64,000 bases of DNA from assembly GCA_038396625.1 (NCBI GenBank), contig CP121688.1:1798001-1862000 (forward strand), written 5' to 3'. Positions 24,751 to 32,478 of the stretch are shown one piece after another (within the stretch, counting starts at the first letter, position 1; every line of letters begins with the position of its first letter). Origin of the DNA: G038396625 sp038396625 (lineage in GTDB: Bacteria > Bacillota > Clostridia > Peptostreptococcales > Thermotaleaceae). The notes beneath the pieces were generated by a model. The model had not been told where the DNA came from, ran no database searches, and worked only from the letters and a program-made list of their open reading frames with translations. The position numbers were made by a program, and so were the translations under genes.

Positions 24751-26532
24751 ATGCAAAAAAGAATATTTGTGACATATATAACTTTGTTATTTGTAGGTAT
24801 CATATTAACAGGCCTACTTACTCTAAATTTTGTAAAAAGAACTTATGTTGAGAATACGGAAAATAAGCTAATAACCAATGCAAATCTAGTCAATCAATTA
24901 ATAGTAGATAAAATAGCTGAAGATGGGTTTTCAAATATTGATTTTTCAAAGCATGCTTATATTTATGCATCCGAAATTGGGTCAAGGATTACTTTTATTG
25001 ATAAAAATGGCATTGTGGTGGGAGATTCTGAAATCAAAGTAGAAGATTTACCACGTATTGAAAGTCATTTATATAGACCGGAAATTCGAGATGCTTTAAA
25101 TGGAAAAACGGGCATTAGCAAAAGAAAAAGTGCAACGACGAATGTAGAATATGTTTATATTGCGGCACCTATTCATACTGAGGGGAAAATTTATGGCGTT
25201 ACAAGATTAGCTTTTCCCTTAACAGAATTTCAAAAACTCCATTACAAGCTTTTGCAAAATATTCTTATTGCAGTTTTTTGTGGTCTATTTGTTATGGCAG
25301 TTTTAGGTTATAGATATTTAAATAATGTGACAAAACCTATTCAGGAAATTACCAGTGTCGCAAAGAAAATCGCCCATGGTGATTTTCAAAACAGAGTATA
25401 CATTAAGAGTAATGATGAAATTGGAATATTAGCAGATACTTTTAATATTATGACAGAAAAACTAAATACAACTATATCTGAAATGAGTGATAAAAATACA
25501 AAGCTTCAATCTGTGCTTACAAGTATAACAGAGGGTCTATTTGCGGTAGATAAATCGTATAAAATTATATTGATTAATCCAGTGGCAATGAAATTTTTTG
25601 GTATAGAGGATCAAAATGTATATGGGAAACATATTTTAGAAGTGATACGAAATAATCAACTACATGATACCTTTAAGGATATATTGGATAATTATCATAT
25701 TGGAAAAACAGAAATTACCATTGATTATCCCGTGACCAAAATACTAAAGATCCATACAAATTTTATAAGATTAGATATGGATCCCAATCGAATTATTGGT
25801 GTAATGGCGTTAATTCAAGACGTGACAGAGATGAGGAAGCTAGAAAAAATGCGTTCGGATTTTGTTGCAAATGTATCCCATGAGCTAAAAACACCATTAA
25901 CATCTATTAGTGGATTTATTGAAACATTAAAAAATGGTGCAATAGGTAATGAAAAGGTAAGAAATAGATTTTTAGATATCATAGATATTGAAACAGAGCG
26001 ATTGACGAGACTTATTAATGATTTGCTTACGCTTTCTTCTATTGAAAACAGCAATTTAAATATCAAAAAAGAAAAAATTGAAGTTCATGAAATTGTTCAT
26101 GAAGTCAATGTTATGGTAGAAAGTTTGGCAAAACAAAAACAAATCAATTATTCAACAGAATTAGAGGCAAATTTACCATCAATAATAGGGAATCGAGATT
26201 GGTTTAAGCAAATGCTCCTAAATCTTGTAGAAAATGCAATCAAATATACACCAGAAAAAGGTAAAGTAAAAGTGCGGATTTATCAAAGATACGATAATAT
26301 ATTTATTGTGGTAAAAGATACAGGCATTGGCATTCCAAAGGAAGATAAACATAGACTGTTTGAACGTTTTTATAGGGTTGATAAGGCTAGATCTAGAAAA
26401 ATTGGAGGAACGGGATTAGGTCTAGCTATTGTAAAACATATCGTCATGTCTTTTAATGGTGAAATTAAGGTAAACAGTGAATTGGGTAAAGGAGCCGAAT
26501 TTATTGTGAGAGTTCCAATTTCCATAAAATAA
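24751..26532 (+). CDS. phoR: PhoR-like sensor histidine kinase
   Basis: A 593-residue membrane kinase. The order is a first transmembrane segment (about 8-28), an extracellular sensor domain (to about 165), a second membrane segment (about 168-188), a HAMP domain (about 190-243), a PAS domain (about 250-350), HisKA with phosphoacceptor His377 in VSHELKTPLTS, and an ATPase domain with the N box LLNLVENAIKYTP, DTGIGIP and GGTGLGLAIVKH. PhoR-type kinases respond through the Pst-PhoU complex rather than by direct binding of phosphate; that is family knowledge. Cotranscribed with phoP. Confidence 0.9.
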   Translation: MQKRIFVTYITLLFVGIILTGLLTLNFVKRTYVENTENKLITNANLVNQLIVDKIAEDGFSNIDFSKHAYIYASEIGSRITFIDKNGIVVGDSEIKVEDLPRIESHLYRPEIRDALNGKTGISKRKSATTNVEYVYIAAPIHTEGKIYGVTRLAFPLTEFQKLHYKLLQNILIAVFCGLFVMAVLGYRYLNNVTKPIQEITSVAKKIAHGDFQNRVYIKSNDEIGILADTFNIMTEKLNTTISEMSDKNTKLQSVLTSITEGLFAVDKSYKIILINPVAMKFFGIEDQNVYGKHILEVIRNNQLHDTFKDILDNYHIGKTEITIDYPVTKILKIHTNFIRLDMDPNRIIGVMALIQDVTEMRKLEKMRSDFVANVSHELKTPLTSISGFIETLKNGAIGNEKVRNRFLDIIDIETERLTRLINDLLTLSSIENSNLNIKKEKIEVHEIVHEVNVMVESLAKQKQINYSTELEANLPSIIGNRDWFKQMLLNLVENAIKYTPEKGKVKVRIYQRYDNIFIVVKDTGIGIPKEDKHRLFERFYRVDKARSRKIGGTGLGLAIVKHIVMSFNGEIKVNSELGKGAEFIVRVPISIK

Positions 26533-26535
26533 ATA

Positions 26536-26571
26536 AAAAACTAGCTTGGGCTATTTCGAGCTAGTTTTTTT
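26536..26571 (+). terminator. Terminator after phoR
   Basis: AAAAACTAGCT (26536-26546) pairs with AGCTAGTTTTT (26559-26569), and the T-run continues to 26571. Confidence 0.85.
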
Positions 26572-26586
26572 ATTTAGAAATTCTTT

Positions 26587-26625
26587 TTAACATGGATTTA
26601 ACAGTGCCTTTATTTTAACTTAACA
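26587..26625 (+). promoter_or_regulatory. Pho box upstream of pstS
   Basis: TTAACA occurs at 26587-26592, 26598-26603 and 26620-26625; the missing register at 26609 holds TTTATT, so all lie on an 11-bp period. TTAACT is also at 26615-26620. PhoP of Bacillus binds direct TTAACA-like repeats spaced about 11 bp. A candidate -10, TATACT, is at 26635-26640. Confidence 0.7.
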
Positions 26626-26711
26626 TGGTAGAATTATACTTAATTATGAAAGTAAGAGATCCAGGGAGGATAAACATTTTATAACACAAATAATGAATGG
26701 GGGAAGTTTTA

Positions 26712-27590
26712 ATGAAAAAGATAATATCAGTAGCATTAATGCTTGTATTGGCAATAGGAGTGTTATCCGGTTGTGGAGCGAAGACAGAAGAGGCACCTTC
26801 TACAACGAATGAACCATCATCTGAACAAACGTCAACGTTATCAGGAAAAATTGTTATCGCAGGTTCCACATCTGTACAACCTTTGTCAGAAGAGTTAGCA
26901 GCTGCTTTTGAAGAAATACATCCTGAAGTATCTATTGAAGTACAAGGTGGAGGATCAAGTGTAGGGGTAAAATCAGCAGCTGATAAAATTGCAGATATAG
27001 GTGCTGCTTCTAGAGAATTAAAAGATTCTGAAAAGTCTTTAGGATTAACAGAATATGTAATTGCAAAAGATGGTATTGCTGTAATTGTGAATCCGTCAAA
27101 TAATGTTGAAGATTTAACATTAGAGCAAATTAAAAAGATATTTACTGGTGAAATCACAAACTGGAAAGAAGTAGGGGGAGACGATAAGGGAATAACTGTA
27201 GTAAGTAGAGAAGAAGGATCGGGTACAAGAGGTGCGTTTATAGAAATTACAAAGGTAGAAGACAAAAATGCAGCAGGAGAAAAAGTTGATCAAACTACTA
27301 AAAATGCATTGGTACAGCCTTCAACAGGAGCTGTAAAGCAAACAGTCATGAATACACCAGATGCAATTGGTTATATCTCCATGGGTGCAATAGATGATAC
27401 AGTAAAAGGAGTAAAAGTTGAAGGGGTTGCAGCAACAGAAGAAAATGCAAAGTCAGGATCATATAAAATCTCAAGACCTTTCAACTATTTGATAAATGGA
27501 GAAGAATCTGAATTAGTAAAAGCGTATATTGAATTTGTTCTGAATGAAGGACAAGAGATTGTAAAAGAAGAATTTATCTCTGTAAAATAA
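26712..27590 (+). CDS. pstS: Phosphate ABC transporter substrate-binding lipoprotein PstS
   Basis: PstS captures phosphate outside the cell for the PstCAB transporter. The signal peptide ends in the lipobox LSGC with Cys21 as lipid site, so it should be processed by Lgt and LspA, both encoded in this window. A low-complexity linker rich in Glu, Thr and Ser follows. The mature domain has IAGSTSVQPLSEELA, QGGGSSVG, and SREEGSGTRGAF, the phosphate-ligand segments of the family. The start is ATG 26712 with GGGGGAAG at 26699-26706. It has its own terminator, separating it from pstC. Confidence 0.96.
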   Translation: MKKIISVALMLVLAIGVLSGCGAKTEEAPSTTNEPSSEQTSTLSGKIVIAGSTSVQPLSEELAAAFEEIHPEVSIEVQGGGSSVGVKSAADKIADIGAASRELKDSEKSLGLTEYVIAKDGIAVIVNPSNNVEDLTLEQIKKIFTGEITNWKEVGGDDKGITVVSREEGSGTRGAFIEITKVEDKNAAGEKVDQTTKNALVQPSTGAVKQTVMNTPDAIGYISMGAIDDTVKGVKVEGVAATEENAKSGSYKISRPFNYLINGEESELVKAYIEFVLNEGQEIVKEEFISVK

Positions 27591-27634
27591 TTGGCTAAAA
27601 GGAAAAATTCTATAAGCAAGATCCTCCCATTTGG

Positions 27635-27680
27635 ATACGCAGCTTTAGAGCGATGCTTTAAGGCTGCGTATTTTAATATT
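27635..27680 (+). terminator. Terminator between pstS and pstC
   Basis: ATACGCAGC (27635-27643) pairs with GCTGCGTAT (27663-27671), with inner pairing of CTTTA-like segments, and a T-rich run TTTTAATATTTT follows. It allows much more pstS than pstCAB expression. Confidence 0.8.
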
Positions 27681-27701
27681 TTATACTATACGCCATATGA
27701 A

Positions 27702-27729
27702 TTAACGAAAATTTAACATAAACTTAATC
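27702..27729 (+). promoter_or_regulatory. Second Pho box, upstream of pstC
   Basis: TTAACG (27702-27707), TTAACA (27713-27718) and TTAATC (27724-27729) lie on an exact 11-bp period, like the repeats before pstS. A weak -10 candidate TACAAT is at 27750-27755. This suggests that pstCAB-phoU has its own PhoP-dependent promoter. Confidence 0.6.
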
Positions 27730-27769
27730 GAGCGATAAAGAATGAGAAATACAATGAAAGAGGATAGTA

Positions 27770-28684
27770 ATGCAGAAAAATAGTGGGAGGAAATTGAGGA
27801 TGAAACTACATGAAAAAATAATAGAAGCTATTTTGTTTCTTTGTGCAGCGATAGCTGTATTATCTGTGTTTTTGATTACTTTTTTTATTTTTAAAGAAGG
27901 ACTGCCTATATTAATGGATTATGGTATTTTCAATTTTATTTTCGGAAAAACATGGAGCCCTACAAATGGCAACTATGGCGCTTTTCCAATGATTATGGGA
28001 TCTATTTCGGTAACAATAGGAGCGTTAATAATAGGGGTTCCCATAGGGATTACCTGCGCAATTTTCTTGGCAGAAATTGCACCAAAACCTATTGCAAAAA
28101 TATTTAAACCTGCTGTAGAACTTTTAGCAGGAATTCCTTCGGTAGTATATGGTTTTTTTGGTTTATCGATACTTGTTCCTGCTATTCGGATTCATATTCT
28201 ACCTATGGTACAAAAACTTTATCCCGATACTTATACATCAGGGTATAGTATATTAGCAGGAGCAATCATATTGGCAGTAATGATATTGCCTACTATTATA
28301 AATATCTCAGAAAATGCAATAAAGGCTGTTCCAACTGAATACAAGCAGGGATCATTAGCATTGGGGGCTTCGCATTTTGAAACGATTATGAAAGTAGTAG
28401 TACCTGCTGCTAGATCTGGCATTATTGCCTCCGTTGTTTTAGGAATGGGTCGAGCTGTGGGAGAAACCATGGCAGTAATCCTTATAACAGGGAATATGCC
28501 AAAGGTACCCAAAAGTGTATTTGATTCTGTTTCTACACTAACAGGAACGATTGCAATGGAGATGGGGTATGCCACACCTACCCATCAGAAAGCTTTATTT
28601 GCGACAGGAATTATATTATTTGTATTTATTATGTTATTGAATATTGCAGCAACAGCAACGATGAAAAAATTAGGGGAGGAATAG
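27770..28684 (+). CDS. pstC: Phosphate ABC transporter permease PstC
   Basis: One of the two membrane subunits of the high-affinity phosphate importer. Six hydrophobic segments are visible in 304 residues. The ABC-permease motif is at TEYKQGSLALGASHFETIMKVVVPAARSG (EAA loop), and ELLAGIPSVVYGFFGL is characteristic of PstC/PstA. ATG 27770 with AGAGG is used; ATG 27800, preceded by GGAGG at 27786-27790, is an alternative start giving ten fewer residues. Followed after four bases by pstA. Confidence 0.94.
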   Translation: MQKNSGRKLRMKLHEKIIEAILFLCAAIAVLSVFLITFFIFKEGLPILMDYGIFNFIFGKTWSPTNGNYGAFPMIMGSISVTIGALIIGVPIGITCAIFLAEIAPKPIAKIFKPAVELLAGIPSVVYGFFGLSILVPAIRIHILPMVQKLYPDTYTSGYSILAGAIILAVMILPTIINISENAIKAVPTEYKQGSLALGASHFETIMKVVVPAARSGIIASVVLGMGRAVGETMAVILITGNMPKVPKSVFDSVSTLTGTIAMEMGYATPTHQKALFATGIILFVFIMLLNIAATATMKKLGEE

Positions 28685-28688
28685 GAAG

Positions 28689-29582
28689 ATGGTTGCAAAT
28701 ACCAAAGTACATGCAGGGGAACTATCTCGTGGTAGACGAAAGCAGAGAATTAATATGAAAGAAAAAATTGCTTATTTAGGTGTATATTTGGCTGCTTTAT
28801 TAACGATTTTAGCTTTGATAGCCATCATAGGATATGTATTAGTCAATGGTATAAAGCATATTAACTTAGAATTTCTTACGCAAGACCCTAAAAGCATGGG
28901 ACGAAAAGGAGGCATCTTTTCAATTATAATAGGAACACTGTATTTAACCTTCGTATCCATTGCTATTGCAACACCTATTGGCGTTGCAGCCGCTATATAT
29001 TTAACGGAATATTCCAAAGAAAATAAGTTAGTAAAACTTATTAGATTTGGAACAGAGACTTTAGCAGGGATTCCTTCAATTATTTTTGGATTATTTGGAT
29101 TTGTATTTTTCGTAATATTTTTAGGGTTCAGATGGTCCATATTATCCGGTGGTTTAACCCTTGCAATGATGATCCTACCAACATTAGTAAGAACAACAGA
29201 AGAAGCTATAAAAACAGTACCTAGATCCTATCGAGAAGGGAGTTTAGCTCTTGGTGCAACAAAATGGCAGACCATTGTCAAGGTAGTTTTGCCTAGTAGT
29301 ATATCGGGTATATTAACAGGACTAATTTTGGGAATAGGTAGGGCTGTAGGAGAAACTGCAGCAGTAATGCTTACTGCGGGTAGTTCTTTAGGAATACCTA
29401 CATCCGTGATGGATCCTACCAGAACCATGTCTGTACATTTATACTTATTGGCTTCTGAAGGATTATCGAAAGAAAAGACTTTTGCCACAGCCTCGGTATT
29501 GATCCTATTTGTTTTACTGATTAACTTTACGGCGAATATGATTGGAAATCGATATATTAAAAAAGCAAAGATGGAATCTTAG
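28689..29582 (+). CDS. pstA: Phosphate ABC transporter permease PstA
   Basis: The second membrane subunit of the phosphate importer (297 residues), related to PstC. It shows TLAGIPSIIFGLFGFVFF and the EAA-type loop SYREGSLALGATKWQTIVKVVLPSSISG, with six membrane segments. The N-terminus is extended by about 20 hydrophilic, basic residues before MKEKIAYLG, so ATG 28755 is an alternative start. It lies between pstC and pstB in one operon. Confidence 0.93.
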   Translation: MVANTKVHAGELSRGRRKQRINMKEKIAYLGVYLAALLTILALIAIIGYVLVNGIKHINLEFLTQDPKSMGRKGGIFSIIIGTLYLTFVSIAIATPIGVAAAIYLTEYSKENKLVKLIRFGTETLAGIPSIIFGLFGFVFFVIFLGFRWSILSGGLTLAMMILPTLVRTTEEAIKTVPRSYREGSLALGATKWQTIVKVVLPSSISGILTGLILGIGRAVGETAAVMLTAGSSLGIPTSVMDPTRTMSVHLYLLASEGLSKEKTFATASVLILFVLLINFTANMIGNRYIKKAKMES

Positions 29583-29597
29583 AAGGGAGATCAAAAC

Positions 29598-30359
29598 ATG
29601 ATGCAGACAACAAAAATAAAAGTAAAAGATTTAAATCTTTTTTATGGAAATTTTCAAGCTTTATCCAATATAAACATAGACATTATAGAAAACAAGGTAA
29701 CAGCATTAATTGGTCCTTCAGGCTGTGGGAAATCTACTTTTTTAAGGACTTTAAATAGAATGAATGATTTAATCGATAATGTGAAAATTAAAGGCGAAAT
29801 TGTTTTAGACGGTGAAGATATCTATAGTGATCAGTGTGATTTAATTCAATTGAGGAAAAATGTAGGAATGGTTTTTCAAAAACCTAATCCTTTTCCTAAA
29901 ACGATTTATGAAAATGTAGCATATGGCCCTAAAATACACGGGATCAAGGAAAAATCAAAACTAGATGAAATTGTTGAAAAAAGTTTAAGAGGAGCTGCAC
30001 TGTGGGATGAGGTAAAGGATAGACTAGATAAACCTGCATTAGGATTATCTGGAGGTCAACAACAAAGATTATGTATTGCAAGATGTTTAGCTGTAGAACC
30101 AAATGTAATATTAATGGATGAACCTACCTCAGCACTGGATCCTATATCAACAGTAAAGGTAGAGAACTTATTAGACGAGCTCAAAAAGGATTATACGATC
30201 GTAATTGTTACACATAATATGCAACAGGCAGGAAGAGTATCGGATTATACATCATTTTTTCTAAATGGAGAGATTATTGAAACAGATCTTACGGATAATA
30301 TATTCTCTATGCCGAGGGATAAAAGAACAGAAGACTATATTACTGGAAGATTTGGATAA
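29598..30359 (+). CDS. pstB: Phosphate ABC transporter ATP-binding protein PstB
   Basis: The ATPase subunit of the phosphate importer (253 residues). Walker A is GPSGCGKST (39-47), followed by the Q-loop VFQKPNPFP, the ABC signature LSGGQQQR, Walker B VILMDEPTSALDP and the H-loop VTHNMQQAGR. ATG 29598 and 29601 are consecutive possible starts. The family length and the TLNRMNDL segment after Walker A are typical for PstB. phoU follows. Confidence 0.97.
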   Translation: MMQTTKIKVKDLNLFYGNFQALSNINIDIIENKVTALIGPSGCGKSTFLRTLNRMNDLIDNVKIKGEIVLDGEDIYSDQCDLIQLRKNVGMVFQKPNPFPKTIYENVAYGPKIHGIKEKSKLDEIVEKSLRGAALWDEVKDRLDKPALGLSGGQQQRLCIARCLAVEPNVILMDEPTSALDPISTVKVENLLDELKKDYTIVIVTHNMQQAGRVSDYTSFFLNGEIIETDLTDNIFSMPRDKRTEDYITGRFG

Positions 30360-30384
30360 AATCAATGATGGGAGGGAGTTTAGC

Positions 30385-31035
30385 ATGCCTAGATTACAGT
30401 TGCTTAACGAGTTGGAAAAATTGCATAATGATTTGTTAAAGCTAGGAAGTATGACAGAAGAAGCAATTTTGGATGCAATCAAGTCGTTAAAGGATCAGAA
30501 TGTTGAATTAGCAAACAAAGTTATCAGTGGAGACAAAAAAATTAATATTCTAGAAGAAGCAATCGAAGATAAATGTATCAAGTTAATTGCTACACAGCAG
30601 CCACTGGCTATTGACTTGAGGGAAATTTGTTCTATTTTAAGATTGATAGCTGATTTAGAAAGAATGGCAGATCATGCAGTAGATATAGCAAAAATAACAA
30701 TAAAAATGGCAAATGAAAAATATATAAAAGCATTAATTGATATACCTAGAATGGCAGATCTGGCGATTGTTATGGTAAAAAAATCTCTAGATGCTTTTAT
30801 CAAAAAAGATATTCAACTTGCTAAAAAAACTTGGGAACTGGATGAAGAAATAGACAATATTTATCAACAAGTATATCGGGAACTACTGACTTATATGATA
30901 GAAGATCCAAGGAAGATTACACAATCAACTAATTTTTTGTTCATTTGTGCGCATATCGAAAGAATTGCAGACTATGCAAAAAATGTATGTGAGAAGGTTG
31001 TGTATATTCAAACTGGAGATTACTGGATGAAATAA
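30385..31035 (+). CDS. phoU: Phosphate signalling protein PhoU
   Basis: PhoU is a peripheral cytoplasmic protein of two three-helix bundles that links the PstSCAB transporter to the PhoR kinase and keeps the regulon off when phosphate is plentiful. The 216-residue chain has two repeats with metal-binding-like motifs (ADLERMADHAVDIAK and AHIERIADYAKNVCE). The start is ATG 30385 with GGGAGGG at 30370-30376; a longer frame from 30265 overlaps pstB and has no support. The operon ends with a terminator. Confidence 0.95.
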   Translation: MPRLQLLNELEKLHNDLLKLGSMTEEAILDAIKSLKDQNVELANKVISGDKKINILEEAIEDKCIKLIATQQPLAIDLREICSILRLIADLERMADHAVDIAKITIKMANEKYIKALIDIPRMADLAIVMVKKSLDAFIKKDIQLAKKTWELDEEIDNIYQQVYRELLTYMIEDPRKITQSTNFLFICAHIERIADYAKNVCEKVVYIQTGDYWMK

Positions 31036-31050
31036 AAAATAATCGAAAGA

Positions 31051-31083
31051 AAACAGCTCATCAAAAAGAGGGCTGTTTTTTTA
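31051..31083 (+). terminator. Terminator after phoU
   Basis: AAACAGC (31051-31057) pairs with GCTGTTT (31072-31078), and the T-run continues to 31082. Confidence 0.85.
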
Positions 31084-31212
31084 TATACCATTAAGTTTTG
31101 AGATCTTGTAACGATATATTCATAAAAGTTATTGAAACACAAATAATAATAAAAGTGTTAATGAAATTTACAAAAACAGACGATTGTAAAAAGAATCACA
31201 AGGAGGGTATTT

Positions 31213-32133
31213 ATGGAGAAATATGGTGTGCAAATCGTTACATCTCTTTTAATGGGCTTACTTGCAAGAATATATATGATTAGAATTGACCAAAGACAGT
31301 ATCCTAGTTATCCACAAGGATTGGTGTCCCATTTAACACTAGGGGTGATTGCAGCTTCTTTAGGATCTGTAGCACTACCAGCATTAATCCAAAAAGAATT
31401 TGGGGCAGTGACTTTTTTAGCATTGGCTGCACAGCAATTTAGAGATGTAAGAAATATGGAAAGGCAAAGTCTTGATAATATTGAACCCACAGAGTTAGTA
31501 GCAAGAGGAACTGCATACATAGAGGATATCGCTAAAGCATTTGAGGCAAGAAACTATATGGTTATTATTACGTCCCTAATTACCAGTATAACCATTTATG
31601 TTACGCAAGGCATAAAGTTTCCAACATACCTTCAAATATTTTTTGGCATCTTACTAGGAGCTATAACAGCATTGTTTTTAAAAAAACTATTGAGAAGACA
31701 ATTGATTATGGAAATTGCAGATGTACATGCGGCAACAATTCACTTTGATGGTCCTCTGTTAATGGTTAACGATGTAATTATTATGAATATAGGTCTTAAG
31801 GGATCTAGGAAAATTTATGAGGAGAGAGGAATCGCTGTTGAAATTATTCCAAGAGATGCAAATGCTAGTGCAACATTAGCAAATATTGGACAAAGACAAG
31901 CGATACAACACAATACTACGATTCAACTTGGTATTAGAAAAGATATAGATGAGCCTGATTTTACACCTATAGCGAGGCGCAATCCTCATAACGGCAATAT
32001 TGTTATGGCGATTATTCCGATGGAACCTAATGTAGACTTATTGGTAGAAGCTGTGAAAAGAACACCCGTATTAGAAACGGCAAAGAGAAAACCTTTAGAA
32101 TCAAAGGCAAGAAAGAGAGTGAATAAAAAGTAA
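31213..32133 (+). CDS. YIEGIA family membrane protein
   Basis: A 306-residue protein of the YIEGIA family, which is named after a motif that reads YIEDIAK here (about residues 97-103). The N-terminal third has membrane segments (about 5-20, 33-58), with another pair near 115-155. The C-terminal half is soluble and contains HFDGPLLMVNDVIIMNIG and EIIPRDANASATLANIGQRQAI. Homologues are found in spore formers, usually beside der-plsY-gpsA-spoIVA as here, and have been linked to sporulation; the molecular function is not known to me. The ribosome binding site is AAGGAGGG at 31200-31207. The next small gene probably encodes its partner. Confidence 0.85.
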   Translation: MEKYGVQIVTSLLMGLLARIYMIRIDQRQYPSYPQGLVSHLTLGVIAASLGSVALPALIQKEFGAVTFLALAAQQFRDVRNMERQSLDNIEPTELVARGTAYIEDIAKAFEARNYMVIITSLITSITIYVTQGIKFPTYLQIFFGILLGAITALFLKKLLRRQLIMEIADVHAATIHFDGPLLMVNDVIIMNIGLKGSRKIYEERGIAVEIIPRDANASATLANIGQRQAIQHNTTIQLGIRKDIDEPDFTPIARRNPHNGNIVMAIIPMEPNVDLLVEAVKRTPVLETAKRKPLESKARKRVNKK

Positions 32134-32147
32134 AGGAGAGGGATTAG

Positions 32148-32342
32148 ATGGATTTTGGAATTAAAGATCAAATTATTGCGATTATTACCACCGACAGAAG
32201 TATGGTTTCTACAACGACTGTTCCAGTATTTTATGCAAATACAGAAGAGCAGAAAGAAAAAATTGCACTATTGGTCTCTAAGATCACCATGAGCATGGTT
32301 CATGATCTTGAAAATGGTTCCTATGTTGTTGTAAAGCACTAG
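32148..32342 (+). CDS. Small protein associated with YIEGIA (putative capping-complex subunit)
   Basis: A 64-residue soluble protein, starting MDFGIKDQIIAIITTDRSMV and ending ENGSYVVVKH. Small proteins of this kind are annotated in spore formers as the capping complex subunit for YIEGIA because the two genes travel together; the name rests on association and I know of no biochemical proof. It follows YIEGIA by 14 bases, with AAAGGAGAGG as ribosome binding site, and is clearly cotranscribed. No membrane segment is visible. Confidence 0.75.
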   Translation: MDFGIKDQIIAIITTDRSMVSTTTVPVFYANTEEQKEKIALLVSKITMSMVHDLENGSYVVVKH

Positions 32343-32365
32343 TATAAGGTACAAAATGAATTATC

Positions 32366-32395
32366 TTGACGATATAGAAAATAACATGATAATAT
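32366..32395 (+). promoter_or_regulatory. Promoter before the DUF512 gene
   Basis: TTGACG (32366-32371), 18 bases, then TAATAT (32390-32395) with an extended TG two bases upstream (TGATAATAT). The start point would be near 32402. Confidence 0.6.
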
Positions 32396-32478
32396 TACTA
32401 ATTAGGGTGTATTTTTCATAAAGATATGATAAAATATTAGTAGTAGGTACTAAAACTAGATTTTAAGAGGTGTATGTT

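Noticed and set aside
26615..27265. Minus-strand 216-codon open frame over pstS
   Set aside because: It mirrors the codons of pstS, an unmistakable gene, and has no ribosome binding site or family resemblance. Similar mirror frames in ftsZ, pstC, pstA, mraY and spoIVA were dropped for the same reason.
31098..31283. Plus-strand frame of 61 codons before the YIEGIA gene
   Set aside because: It overlaps the YIEGIA start in another frame, lacks a ribosome binding site and has no protein-like composition.
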